Origin: Portulaca oleracea
Taxonomy: Eukaryota > Streptophyta > Magnoliopsida > Caryophyllales > Portulacaceae
Assembly: GCA_029582165.1 (NCBI GenBank)
Contig: CM055879.1
Location: 36,861,330 to 36,925,329 of the forward strand
Length of the DNA: 64,000 bases
Direction: 5' to 3'
This document shows, piece by piece, positions 35,618-47,312 of the stretch; the first letter of the stretch is position 1; each line of letters opens with the position of its first letter. Both the position numbers and the translations under genes were made by a program. The notes under the pieces are model-generated. The model was not told the origin of the DNA. It worked only from the letters and a program-made list of their open reading frames with translations, and made no database searches.

Positions 35618-37830
35618 CTAAAGATGAGAAATTGTAACTCTATTATAGAGGTATTCTAAATTCTTCAATACTTCTAAACATAATAAGGTTTAACATCCGC
35701 TGACATGAGTGATATGAACATCATTTTCTGAACAATATAATGACTTGAAATCATTTCCTTTCGTGCTTGTGCTAATGTGCTTCATATGAGTCACTCTCAT
35801 ATTTAACTTCAAATTCAATATCCTCAAATTCTCTTTTCAAAATTGAAGGTTGGGATATAGCAGTCTTATTTTCAATAGCTAGAACTAAAAGCAATTAATT
35901 TCAAGATTTTAAAATAATTCACTGTCTACTATTCTATTAGTTGATAAATAAGCAGAAGATGTTGGATAAACTTTTATATTAGTCCATACAATACAAGCTA
36001 AAAACGTAAATCAGTTTTTTTTATTATCTAGATTATGACCATGTAATCCAATAGAACATTATCATTGTATATGAAGTAATTCAATTACCTTTTTTTTTCG
36101 AATTTTGTCCTTATTTTTACTAGGCAACACACATTACTAAGTGGTTGGCTAGTTGTAGTTTGGACTGCTTATTGCAAGAGCGAATCCAACGTGATTGACG
36201 TGTTTTGTGAACTTTTCTGTTTTTTTTTTAATTTTTTATAATGAAATGATAGTGGCCAAGCAAAGCATACCTTTTTTTTTTCTTTTTTAAAAATCTGAGA
36301 TAACATGGTTGTCAGTACTCAGTAGTAAACAATCCTTTCACTGCTTGACCTTTTGAGTATTAATTTTGAAAAGTGGAAAGAAATCATCTCAAGAATGAAA
36401 CAATACACTTGAAGTAAAGAAGTTGAAAATAGTTGGATCGAACTTATGAAATGACGTTTGAAATTTGGGCTAGGGTGGAAAGTAAGCCCAGAAGAATCCT
36501 ACCTGGGCTTTGTGGCCCAGTATTGAATTGTGGTTTCCCTACGTATACACTGACCCTATCACAATTCAGATCTCATACCTCAAACCTCACAACTCCCAAC
36601 TCACAAACAATAATAATACAGGGACCAAAATTTGCATAGAAACATCAAAACTACTGAAGATGCGGAACCTTCTGCATCATCTCTTACTTTCACGTATTTT
36701 TTATGCTGTCTTTTGGTGCTTTGTTTATGTTGGTTGTCTCGATCAGCTACTTTGGTATTTGACTTGTCGTTTTTTTGTATATCTTTGATGCATTTTTAGT
36801 CTTTTTTTACTTTTAATTATCAAAAAAAGATACATATAAAATACAATTCTTACTAACCTATTGTTGGACCCTAAAGTTATTGATAATCTTATTATAAATT
36901 TGTTCAATGACATTGCATGCATCCATACCATTGATCACAATGATTGTTATAAAATGTGTTAGACCTTATCAATTGAATAAAAAATAAAAACACACTACAC
37001 CACCACCAACAACCTCAAAGGATAAAAGAAAAAAAAACAGCTATTAATAATTTGATTAATTAGCTTAAACACTTACTTTCTCTGTGTTTTTTTAACTGAC
37101 TTTTAACTAACTTTTTTCTATTTCATATTATCCATCACCTTATAATTTCGATAATATACTAATATGAATTACTACTTTTCTTATTTTATCAATAACATTT
37201 GTTAAATGAACCCAAATATTATTTTTAATTAAGAATATTTCAATATTTTTTTCATAACTACCCTCTAGTATTTCTTATCAGAAACTTCCAAGTTCCAAGT
37301 TATCATCATCCCAAGTCTCAATGAAAACCAGGCATATATGCATAGAATCAGACAATCGTCCCATTTCTTTACCTCCAAATTTTGTCCTCCGCCAAACATT
37401 CAACAACCCCCGTAAGACTATAACAATATTGTACGTTTCTCATCTATAATAGAAGAAAGACAAAACAACCATATTGTATGTACGGATGTCATTTTCATTG
37501 AAGAAAAATTCATACAATGTCGAAATCTGGTTGGTTCATTTGTGATCAAACCCATAATTATACCAATATTAATTCAAATAACATAACTTAAATAAATGAA
37601 ATTAATTAAGAAACATGACTTAAATAAATGCTTAAATTTATAGTACTCCCCAAGTGCCATATTAATTAATCATCGCTTCATAAATATTACACTCACACAA
37701 TTTTCGATATGCTTTTTTGACTGAAAATTTCTTATAATATATTTTATCCAAAAATTACGATATTATATTCTTATGATAATTATAAGGTAAAAATATCAAA
37801 CTACAACACTATATTATCATGTATTAGAAG
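35618..37830. other. Gene-poor AT-rich spacer
   Basis: No convincing coding exon. Short frames near 36,430-36,790 lack homology I recognise and have low-complexity or hydrophobic translations. Confidence 0.5.
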
Positions 37831-38076
37831 TAGGGATGGGCAACGGGCCGGGGCCCATAGGGTCAAGAGAGTTGGACCTGAAAAATAAGGGTTATCAAAG
37901 GGTCGCGTCATTAACAAGCTGATCCGTTTAACTTTAGGGTCAAACGGGCCAATTTGACCCTTATTTTCACTAGAAAGTCATAACTCGACCCATTACTACA
38001 AAGGCCCAACATTGATCCGATACCCTACATGAGTCATGAGCCGACCCTGCCCGGCCCCACCAATTGCCCACCCCTA
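37831..38076. mobile_element. MITE-like element with TAGGG(A/G)TGGGCAA ends
   Basis: TAGGGATGGGCAA at the left and TTGCCCACCCCTA at the right are inverted copies. The interior is rich in GGGTC and GACCC words. The ends resemble plant hAT-type MITEs, but I do not see a matching 8-bp duplication. Confidence 0.5.
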
Positions 38077-38828
38077 AATTATTTTACAAGGGTATGAATG
38101 CATGATCCTAGCGGTAATTTGATTTTGAGAATTAAATGCTACAGTGTCATTGGATTAGCAAATAGAAAAGGCAACAAAATGAGACCAGTCACGTGCCATG
38201 ATAAGTCTCTTCAGTCTTCCCTGCTTATCCTCTGGGCGATTCTTATATTATGAGGCTCTGCTCTTTCCTCAAAACTGGGCCTACGTAATTATATCATATG
38301 ATTAACTCCTAATGATTGTATTAAAGCTTTTAAATGAGAGTGAGATTAGTGTTGGGAAGTAAAAGTCTGTAATTATTAGTGTATATGATTAGTACCTTTC
38401 TTGATGGAGTAAACTTAAGCACCCTTTTTTGGGTCTTTTCTTAGTCACAAGATTTTGCTTCAAACTTTCACTTTATCACTGTTTGTTTGATGTGGAGGTT
38501 TCTCTTTCTCTACCCTTTGATGATGTGTACCTTCTGGAACTAGTCAAGTCTTCAAAAATGGTAGACCCAATTAATAATAATATTCATAATGCAGCTGTAT
38601 AATGAGGAAAAAAAAAGAGGGTTCAGAAATAAAAGGCTGAAATCATGGGTTATAGAATAGTGACATTTATAAAACCCTTTGGACCCCTTATCCTTGTATT
38701 TCTTGTTTGATCTTGACCTAAAGGAGTAATCTTTGTCCTGAATTATGGAGTTCTAATCCTACTCTACTCCCATTTTCCCATCTAGTTTTTCTGGGTATTT
38801 TTCTACATAAAGTTCTTGCATAATCTAC
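38077..38828. other. Upstream region of the WVD2-like gene
   Basis: AT-rich. Likely contains promoter and 5' UTR, but no certain TATA box or leader intron could be fixed. Confidence 0.45.
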
Positions 38829-41800
38829 ATGGGTGAACCAGTATTGGAGGCTCTAATTGTTGAGAACAAGGTAATCCCATTGGTATTCTCTTGTTGCTAA
38901 GGTTACCCATTTTGTGTTTTAGTTTCATCCTCTAGATTATTCGAAGTTTTTAATTCAGGGGTAAGACTGCTATATATGACCGTTTTGTAGTGGGAGTTTT
39001 ATTGAAAGTTATCCTAGATAAGATAATATGGCCAATTTTGTGAGAATCTTGGATGTTAGTTGAGAAATTTGGTTGTTTATGTGAAAAACAGATGGTTGAG
39101 GAGAGTGTTGCACATGTACCCAGGCTTGAACAATCAGTGTCATTTGGTAGATTTGAGCATGATGATTCATTATGTTGGGAGAGGTGGTCTACTTTCCCAT
39201 CAAACAAGTACCTGGAGGAAGTTGAGAAGTGTTCTACTCCTGGATCTGTTGCTGAAAAGAAGGCTTACTTTGAAGCCCATTACAAGAAGATTTCTGCTCA
39301 AAAACTCAATCTGATTGATCAGGAAAAGATGAGAGAATCTGAGCCTTTGAACTCTGATGATCACAGTCAGGCTCAGGAGGTGAAAGATGTGCATGTTGAT
39401 ATCATCAATGGTGAAGAAGTACAACATCAGGAAATGGTGAATTTCAATGAAGACATTGATTTTGGAAAAGAAGACAAGCTGGGGTTAGTGTCTCAGCCTG
39501 AGGATGGTGTTGCAGATTTGTGTCATGAGGAGGAAAGCTGTGAATTTGGTGGGAATTCGGAAGAACCCGTTTTAGCGAAAGAAGAGGATGAATTAGTGTC
39601 TGAAGACAAAGAGGAATTGCCACAAGATAAGGTTGAAGAAAGGAAGATGATCAAGAAAGCAACCCAAGATGTGAAATTGAGGAGTTTGAGGAAGACACAC
39701 AAGGTATAGTTCTTAATCAACTTTTACTTGAGCTTACTCTTTTCGGCTTATTTTGACTGAACTTATTCTTAACCGAAATTGCGTCTTAAGTATAAATATT
39801 CAAGGACTAGTATTTCAATCTTGTGTGATTTTTTTGCGTATCTAGGTAGCACCAACAAAGAAGACGCCCAACTCAACAAATGCAATCAGAAAACCAGTGC
39901 CACAAATGAGCAGAATATCATCCGAAACCAAGCCAAGATCACCGGTTTCATCCACCCTTAAATTATCAAACTCTGGATTGTCCAAAACCCGGATGTCTAC
40001 GACAAGGACCCCGGTTAAGAAGGAAAATGGGTTCACTACTGCGACAGCTAAAGCGACTTCTAGGCCTGAAAACAAGCGGGTCCTGCCTACATCCCTGCAT
40101 ATGTCTCTGAGTCTCGGACCTTCGAATTCTGATCCAGCAAGAAAGTCACTCATCACCGAGAGGATGGGCGACAAAGACGTTGTCAAGAGGGCGTTTAAGT
40201 CATTTCAAAGCGTCCCTCAACGGTCCTCAGTATCCAATCCAGTGAAGGCTCCTTCAACAACTCAGGTCAGATGGTTTGATCTTCTGAATAATGCGTATGT
40301 CGGTCCATCAGGGACGACAAAGTTCTTATGTTAAGTTGTGTGTGTGTTTTTGCAGTCTCCAATCAGAAAGATTGAACAGAAGGGCTCTGCAACGAGCATT
40401 GTTGGAAAGAAAAGTGAAGGGTATGATGTATTCTCTTGGTCTGTATTATGCTGCTGAACTGTGTAAACTGTGTGAAAAACATGTTATATTGTGTTTAAAT
40501 GACAGGATTACCAGGGCAGAAAAGGCATCAAATCCAGAAACTAGTCAGCAAACAACAAGAAAGACATCTGGTTCTCCTGGGTACTGGTTTCTACTTTAAT
40601 ATATGTTGCAAATGTGGGTACTCTCAACTATGGTACTGCAAGAAGTATGTTGTTGTTTAATCATGCTTTACGCGTTGCAATAGGTTACGGAAAAACACAG
40701 CTGTAACGGATCAAAAAACCAGTAAACCAGTTCTGATATCAATGAGCTCGAGAAGTCAAGATCGAGGAAACAAGCAGAAGGAGGTACATTACATATATTA
40801 ACATACAGTTTGGACTTTCAAAGGTCCCTTTATGAATTATGACTAATTCTCTTCGAATATGAGTTGGTGAAGGTTTCCAAGATTCTGGACCGAAAATCGA
40901 AAGCCAAACAAGCTGGCATTGGTATGATCCAACTTCAGGCTAATGTAAAGGTAAGCATATTGTAGTATTTGCAATATTAGTCTTAGGTATCATGAAATTC
41001 ATGGATCCTAAACCTGATCTTGTCCAGGTGGGGAAAGGGGCAAACAATATCAAAGCACCAGGGCAGACCAAGCTATCGTCGAGCTATAGTCAGGGACATG
41101 GGTTCCTGAAAAGGCTGCACAAGGTATGCTTCTGAAGTATCCTAGCAAAGGACATCAGTAACACTACTGGGTGGTTTCGGTTTCTAGATTTCACTTATGA
41201 CTAATCGCAAATCGATTTGCCACATAATGCACTTCAGGTTCAGGTTTTCGAAATCCTAAACTCTAAATGTGGTTAACCAGTTACACCCGCCCCTAATCAC
41301 ACCTGACACCAAACATGTTACTAGAGCTAGGACTTAGCTATGTCGCAAGTTCGAGTCTTGTGAATAGAAAAATCTATAAGGATGTGTTTGGTTTTCCCCC
41401 CGAGAAAATGTATCTCAGGAAACTTTTATCTGGGAAAGTTTTTGATGAGAAAATTTTCCCCGGAAAAGAAAATATTACAATGTTTGGTTTACATTTGAAA
41501 ATATGGGAAAGTTTGTGAGAAAGTTTATTTAAAATGTCAAAAATACCCTTATGTATAAAATTTATAAAGTATTTTTCATGGGCATTTTGGGAAAACATAC
41601 TATAATAGTTTACTTTTCCATAGAAAAAAAAAAAACTTTCCCAACACCCCCCATAGGAAAATGTTTCCCATTAATCATGGGAAAATATTGGGTTCCACCT
41701 ACAAACTTTCTCATCCTTATTTTGCAACCAAACATAGGAAAGTTTGATCTATCAACTTTCAAACGTCCCCATCCAAGCACTCCCTAAAGGGAAAACTATG

Positions 41801-42054
41801 CCTGCTTATGGGCTAAAGTAAACTTGATCTCCAGCCATAGAGACTCAAGGGAACACCCCCCTCCCCAAAAAAAAAAACTTGGACTTGACAGTTTTTAAAA
41901 AAATGTTCGTCTATTTTTGGTCCGAAATCGGGTGTCCAACACAGATACTAGACAAAATGAAGAGTCCAAGTAACATAGACGGCTGGTTGCCTTGACTCGA
42001 ATATCTGTTTCTCATGCGCAGGGAGAAGCCATGACAGCGTCAGTAGGAGCTTGA
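38829..42054 (+). CDS. WDL: WVD2-like (WDL7-type) microtubule-associated protein
   Basis: Plant family related to WAVE-DAMPENED2 that binds cortical microtubules. Exons: 38829-38870, 39092-39703, 39846-40265, 40356-40420, 40506-40580, 40684-40783, 40873-40950, 41028-41123, 42022-42054; 506 aa with phase kept at every junction. The tiny first exon encodes MGEPVLEALIVENK. Exon 2 then gives SVSFGRFEHDDSLCWERW and YLEEVEKCSTPGSVAEKKAY, the conserved N-terminal block of WDL7-type proteins, followed by an acidic region. Exons 3-8 are Ser/Thr/Lys-rich and basic, as in these proteins. I do not see the TPX2 core (KLR..L.FKA-type) that usually sits near the C-terminus. The protein ends GEAMTASVGA. Either this subgroup lacks it or an exon was missed. 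Intron 8 (41124-42021) holds a 405-bp MITE. Exons 5-9 are less certain than exons 1-3. Confidence 0.82.
41380..41784. mobile_element. Tourist-like MITE in intron 8 of the WVD2-like gene
   Basis: GGATGTGTTTGG at the left and CCAAGCACTCCC at the right are imperfect inverted ends. TAA flanks both sides (41377-41379 and 41785-41787), matching the 3-bp target of PIF/Harbinger-type elements. 405 bp, rich in GGGAAA/TTTCCC words; no ORF of note. Confidence 0.75.
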
Positions 42055-42945
42055 GTTCAATCGGAAATCCTTGCAAGTGTGCGTTGATATATATAGAGGA
42101 AATAGGGTCTTCCATGGAGAAAACCTAGATGATGTATAAAGGAGCAGTTGCATACTTAATTTAAGTTTATAAAGTCTGGAAAAGTGGATTAGAAAGTTGT
42201 ATATGTGATTATCAACATAAACAATCAGTGTATAGTCTGTAGTACTATCTATTCCTTTATGTGGTTGATTGATTTCACAAATAATGCTTGTGAAGACAAT
42301 CAACGGGAATGCTAATATTAAACGTAGGGAACGTCTTAACTTCAATATCCAATTACTATAATTTCCTATCATAAATTCTATTCTATATTCTTGTGTATGG
42401 TCGAATAACTTGCATGCGTGTTTATAAATTAAAGGAGTTTTCTATAGTCGTAACTCGTAAATATTTGTCACTTTAATTAATCGTTTATGTCTTATAATAT
42501 TTGTAATTTTATAACTTCCAATGCGATATTTGTCATTAATCTCCCATCTTTTAAAGTACTAGTAATTAACAACTAAAATTATTTAACAAAGGGCAAACTA
42601 GTAATGACACTTTTATTTTTTTCGAATTACACCCAGTTAATAATCTTAAAAAAAATTGAGAAACCTTGTTTGATAAAATTAACGGAGGCACCTAACAAAC
42701 ATCCCACTTTGGACAACAGTAATTCCTTTGAACATGGAGAGCTTTGTAGATTTGAGCATTTGTAGAGGACAAAGTCAACTATCCTGTAATTTCTTTACAC
42801 TAAATTTACATGTAACTTATGTAAAAATTAATACATTGCAATACAACTATAATTAGCATGGCACCAAACTAAGGAGTACCAAAAATGTTTGGAGGAGAGA
42901 CACACACTCACAATCAAGGCCTAAAAAACTACTCCTACTCCTCCC
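42055..42945. other. Spacer between the WVD2-like and fasciclin-like genes
   Basis: 3' UTR of the WVD2-like gene, then AT-rich DNA including a degraded Stowaway-like stretch around 42,425-42,560. No gene. Confidence 0.5.
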
Positions 42946-42954
42946 TATATAAAA
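42946..42954 (+). promoter_or_regulatory. TATA box of the fasciclin-like gene
   Basis: TATATAAAA in a CTCCCTATATAAAACTC context, 74 bases before the ATG of the one-exon gene. Confidence 0.75.
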
Positions 42955-43027
42955 CTCAACACATTCTCCTCCAAAACAACCACAATCTCCATTTCTTGTT
43001 TATTTTTCACCAATTAGTTCTCTAAAC

Positions 43028-43576
43028 ATGGCTTGTAGAGCAAGTAACCTTGTTCTTTTCATCTCAGCAATAACCCTTCTCTTAGTTTTCTCGACCCAGG
43101 CCGCCCAAGGACCTCCCAAGATCACCACGGTCCTCAATGGATTCCCGGAATTCAGCGTCTACAATGAGCTCCTGACTAAGTACGGCTTGGCTGAGCTCAT
43201 GAATGACTGGGGTACTCTCACCGTGTTTGTCGTCTCGAACGATGCCATGGGGCCCATTACTTCCTTGCCCCCCAACAAGGGCAAGGAAGTGCTTATGTTG
43301 CACACGATCCTAGAATTTTACGATCCAACAAAATTCAGCGTACCAGGAGCTGGGAAAGACACCATGATGCTTACCACCCTCCTCATGACGACCGGAGAGG
43401 CACACGGCCAAAAGGGGTTTGTCGTCGCCAACAACAAGACCCCTGGTGGGGCCACTTTTGGGTCCGCCATAATGGGGGCCGTTTTCAAAGCTAGATTCGT
43501 CAAGGGTGTTCATGTCGAGCCCATGGTTCTTTCTATCATCCAAATTAGCGAGCCTATCATACCACCAGGCGTATAA
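43028..43576 (+). CDS. FLA: Fasciclin-like arabinogalactan protein, single FAS1 domain, short
   Basis: Secreted cell-wall or cell-surface protein of the fasciclin-like type. One exon, 182 aa. Residues about 1-25 form a signal peptide (LVLFISAITLLLVFSTQA). One FAS1 domain follows: ITTVLNGFPEFSVYNELLTK, then LTVFVVSNDAM (the H1-type motif), HTILEFYDPTKF (the YH-type region) and VVANNKTPGG with a possible N-glycosylation site. The protein ends IIQISEPIIPPGV. The Pro/Ala/Ser-rich AGP segment and hydrophobic GPI-anchor tail of typical FLAs are missing, so it is probably a soluble secreted form. The gene is GC-richer than its flanks, and a TATA box sits just upstream. The family member cannot be named more exactly. 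Confidence 0.88.
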   Translation: MACRASNLVLFISAITLLLVFSTQAAQGPPKITTVLNGFPEFSVYNELLTKYGLAELMNDWGTLTVFVVSNDAMGPITSLPPNKGKEVLMLHTILEFYDPTKFSVPGAGKDTMMLTTLLMTTGEAHGQKGFVVANNKTPGGATFGSAIMGAVFKARFVKGVHVEPMVLSIIQISEPIIPPGV

Positions 43577-46052
43577 TTGGACAACAATTATATCGTATTT
43601 AATCTCTTGGAGTATCTATTTCAAGAAAATATATACCTACATGATACTCCCCCTAGAATATCTATTTCTTGGAGCTATTTATTGTTGTAGCTAGGTACTC
43701 CGAGGAGTATAGGGCATAATTTGCGATGATCAAAGCACTTTTGTATCATCAATCTTAGTTTTCTGGTTGTTATATTTGTGGATAATTTTAGTTTATTTGT
43801 AGTTTTGTATTTTTAAGCTCTCATATGTGGGTATTAAAAAAAAAAAAAAACCTTATTCATCACACATGTATTTGGGGAGAAAAATACTAAAAGAATGATT
43901 AATGCACTTCCAAAGTAAATAAAGGTTCCTCAGATGGAGTTAGAGATTTTATGAGTACTATATTAGCCCCTTTCATTGATAGAGTGTAATTACTGTAATG
44001 GGTAAAATAACAATAAACTTCCAAAATAATTAAAATTCAGGATTGCTATGGTACTGAAGGAGTTCACATTTGGAATTATGAGTGAATACTGCAAAAGGAT
44101 TTATAATTATGTTGTTTCAAAGAAATTTGTAGTTTAATTATATATTAACTTCTGGCGTAAAAAATGAAATGTAAAGTTGTCATTTTGTCACAACAAATTG
44201 AAGATATAGTTTCAATAATTTTCACTTTTATGTTTTCCTCTTAGGTCATGTTCTTTTATGGAGTATTAATGTGTCCTGCTCTTCCTCATTTTATTCCACC
44301 TTTTGTAACATTAAATAAACATGTGAATAATTAGACAGAAACTATAATCAAATTAAATTAATAAATGATATATTTCTAATGCGCCTCTAATAAATTGAGG
44401 GTGCGTTTGATTGGTCAAAATTCTAAGAAAAAGATTAATTTTTTCATATTAATTTATTTTCCTCATATTTAGATGTAAGTTAATATTGAAAATTTTTTTA
44501 AGTTTCCTAAAGGAACCAAGGTCCGGTGAAATCTTTTTTACTAAAAACTTCCTATGAGAAAAAGTTTATTTGGAATTTCCTACCGATTGTTCCCTAAATT
44601 AAAATTAAAATAATTAAAAATGTTTTCCTCAAGCATTCAACGTGAAACGGTGGTTTTTATTTACCCAACAAAAAAATCTTCTCGAACACAAATCCTGGGC
44701 GATAAATGTCATTGCGATCAGCTTCATCAACTGGGTTCCATCATCACAATCGGCATCCAATTGTGAGTTTCGTCATTTTTTAGGCTTCAATTTTCACTTT
44801 GAATTTTTCAATATCACTTGTTATTTCCTTCAATTTTCATAAACATATTGTGATTTGATGATAGTCGAAATTGACCTGTTAGTTGTTCATAATCAATTGT
44901 TTTGTTCAAAGAATCAAACTTTCATCATATTGTAAACGAACCCTTTGTTTATGCACTGTTTTTGTTTTATTTTGAGTAAGAAACAGAAATTCCATCTACC
45001 AATTTCTGGAATTTTGTCTTCATTTGCCTCTCAAATCACTAATTGCTGGTGGGGATTCCATTTGTTTCTTTCATTCATTTTTAAAAACCCTTTTTTGGGG
45101 TGTTTGTTCTGCCTGGATTTTCAATTTTGTAGTTTTCCAATAAATTAATGTGGTATAGTAGTGACTTAGCTTAGTTTTTGCATTCATGTCTAATTGCTTT
45201 GTTGACTTATTGGAAGCTACTCACTAGATGAACTCTACATCAGTGTCAGCAGGGCATCTAGAAATCTGAGTCTATACTTTTCATTTTTGAGCTTTTGGAG
45301 GTTTGTTCCATGCTAAATGGACTTGTTGGGAACCTGTTCCATTCAAAGATTTTAGAGTTGTAACCATGACATAGGTAATCTTTGTGTCTAGCAATCAATC
45401 ACATATAGTCTATGTTACTCGAACTCGGGCACGAGTGTCCATATCAGACAGATTCAGGTGTCAGATTCGGCTATTTTAAAGAAATTTTATTCATTTTCAT
45501 TGTAATTTGAAGTGTCGAGCGTCGTAGCCTTGTTCGGGTATCAAGGGTCCGACACGGGTATGACAGAAAAAATGAAGAGTCAGAGTAACATAGCATATGG
45601 TCTAGCCTATTACATGTATGTCCACAAATGGTTTTGTACGTGGGTCTCTTGGAATCAGTCTCTCAGCACACATGAATGTCTGCTAAGATGCCTACCAAAG
45701 GCAGGGCGTTAGTGGACTGAAGAGGGCCCGAGCCCCCTTAACTTTTTGCACATAAGCTACTTTCTTACCATACAGTATTGTAAATTGGGTAAAGTTGAGT
45801 TGGTTTTTCATGTTATGCCCCCCTAGAAATGGTTCAAATAAGTCTATGACCCCCCCCCCCCCCCAATTTAATCAGAGTTGGCTTCGTGCCTGGTGTCTAC
45901 AAGGCTACATCTGGATCTCCTCACACCCTATATTAACAGGACCCACACAGGGCATTGTTGAGGATGTTGATCTTCTTAGCCGAGTGTAGGCCCTATGGTC
46001 AAATAAGGTGATTTGGATGGAAGAGATTGAATTGGAGGAGTAGGTTGGCTTT
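43577..46052. other. Gene-poor region
   Basis: 3' UTR of the FLA gene to about 43,860. A possible degraded element lies at 44,400-44,600 (GGGTGCGTTTGATTGG at one end). At 44,660-44,765 a GC-richer piece followed by GTGAGTTTCG resembles a leader exon but has no gene after it. A palindromic stretch runs from about 45,413 to 45,595, with TATGTTACTC at the left mirrored by GAGTAACATA at the right. A fragment with the same AAGAGTC.AAGTAACATAG end occurs at about 41,958. A 15-base C run is at 45,850-45,864. Confidence 0.45.
45413..45596. mobile_element. Possible small MITE with TATGTTACTC ends
   Basis: Left CTATGTTACTCGAACTCGGG is partly mirrored by the right end GACACGGG...AGAGTCAGAGTAACATAG. A second partial copy lies near 41,925-41,980. 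No target duplication identified. Confidence 0.4.
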
Positions 46053-46343
46053 CTACTTTATGGTTTGAACAATTGGTTTAGATGTAGTAAAGTGAAAGAA
46101 ACAACTTGCTTGTTGTGTTTGTTTTGAATCCCTTTGGAAAAAGGAGTGATTAGGGAAAATGGCAGTTATAAGGGGAGGTGTTGCATTGCATGATTGGTCA
46201 TCTTCCCCATCATTCTTAGGGCTATGAAGGAAAGCATTATCAAAAGAGTTGGTAACCTTTGCTTTAATGTCATTGTCCACATCCATTGAGTGCTGTTGGT
46301 CTTGTTGGCCAATGTCAATTAGGAAGTTGGCCCTCCACTTGAC
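46053..46343 (-). pseudogene. Possible exon or gene relic, unknown protein
   Basis: Minus strand. The frame is open from 46343 to a stop at 46053 and includes an ATG at 46286 (77 aa: MDVDNDIKAKVTNSFDNAFL onward). The upstream codons also look like protein (KWRANFLIDIGQQDQQHS). A pyrimidine-rich stretch ending in AG lies just upstream on that strand, so this could be the last exon of a gene. I found no matching upstream exons and do not recognise the family. Confidence 0.25.
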
Positions 46344-47150
46344 TCAAAGGAGCAACCTTATACTAGCAAATCAGTAACAATCTAGCCTAGTAAAACTTCT
46401 TCTAACCTTCTACATTCAAACATCTCTATCACTTAAGCAGTTAATCTTCTCATAAATTCTTCATTTAACTTGAATTGTCTGCATCAGACACTGACTAATT
46501 AATCAGCAGTTGGTAATGTCACGCAAGTCGGGTTTTGGTTTGGTCCATTCTGGTTGATTTGGGGTCGCTTTATTTCTATTCCAGTAAAAACACTTCTTGA
46601 GAAAGCGAATGAGTTTGGTGAAAGATAACTTCGGGCCTGATAAGCTCGGGCTTGGGTCCATTTCGGGTCTAGGTTGGATTTAGGTGGGTCAGTTTTGCCA
46701 AGTCTGTTATAGCTAGGCACCTTGGGAGGAGACTTGCGAATACTTCATGCTCTATTTTAGATTGGAAACATTTGCTTATATTTTGCAATTTGATGATCAG
46801 AACAACTACTATGATGTTCTGCATTTTACATGTCCTTTACTCAACTATTGATCGAAAAGAATATATGTGAGGATATAACACAATATCCTGTTGCTGGAAA
46901 TGATACAGGCCCTAGATAGCTTAAACAAAAGAATGACAGGGAAGTTTTCTCATCATCTAAAATCTCCCAGTCCTGGGGATTCATTGATTCTTCTCACAAA
47001 GAAGTCATGATGAACACATCTCCTAAGACTACACTATGAAAATACATCCCAGACTATTCCCCTGCTTTATTCAAATGAAGAATTGTATCAGAGGTTCTTT
47101 GTTTATGAAATCTATAAATAAACCTTTCCAATTGCAATTCTTACCCTATC
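46344..47150. other. Spacer before the formin 3' end
   Basis: AT-rich. At 46,510-46,700 are GGGTC/CGGGCC-type words that resemble transposon interiors elsewhere in the window. No gene. Confidence 0.45.
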
Positions 47151-47191
47151 CAATCTGAAAAAAAAAAACAAAAAAAACCACTCAACATCCA

Positions 47192-47207
47192 TCCATCCAT
47201 CCATCTG
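47192..47207. repeat. (CATC)n tract in the probable 3' UTR of the formin
   Basis: Four consecutive CATC units downstream of the formin stop codon. Confidence 0.7.
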
Positions 47208-47312
47208 TTCTTTCGAATTCGAAAGAAGAATGGGGGGATCTTATATACTTCCGTCCGTGTCTTCTATGTACATCAATGATCATTCGAACCTTGCCTTTGT
47301 CTTTGACACCGA

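Noticed and set aside
36433..36788. Overlapping short frames
   Set aside because: Their hydrophobic translations lack homology I recognise and there is no promoter-like context.
46499..46720. Minus-strand frame of 73 codons
   Set aside because: It overlaps GGGTC/CGGGC-rich transposon-like words and has no conserved pattern.
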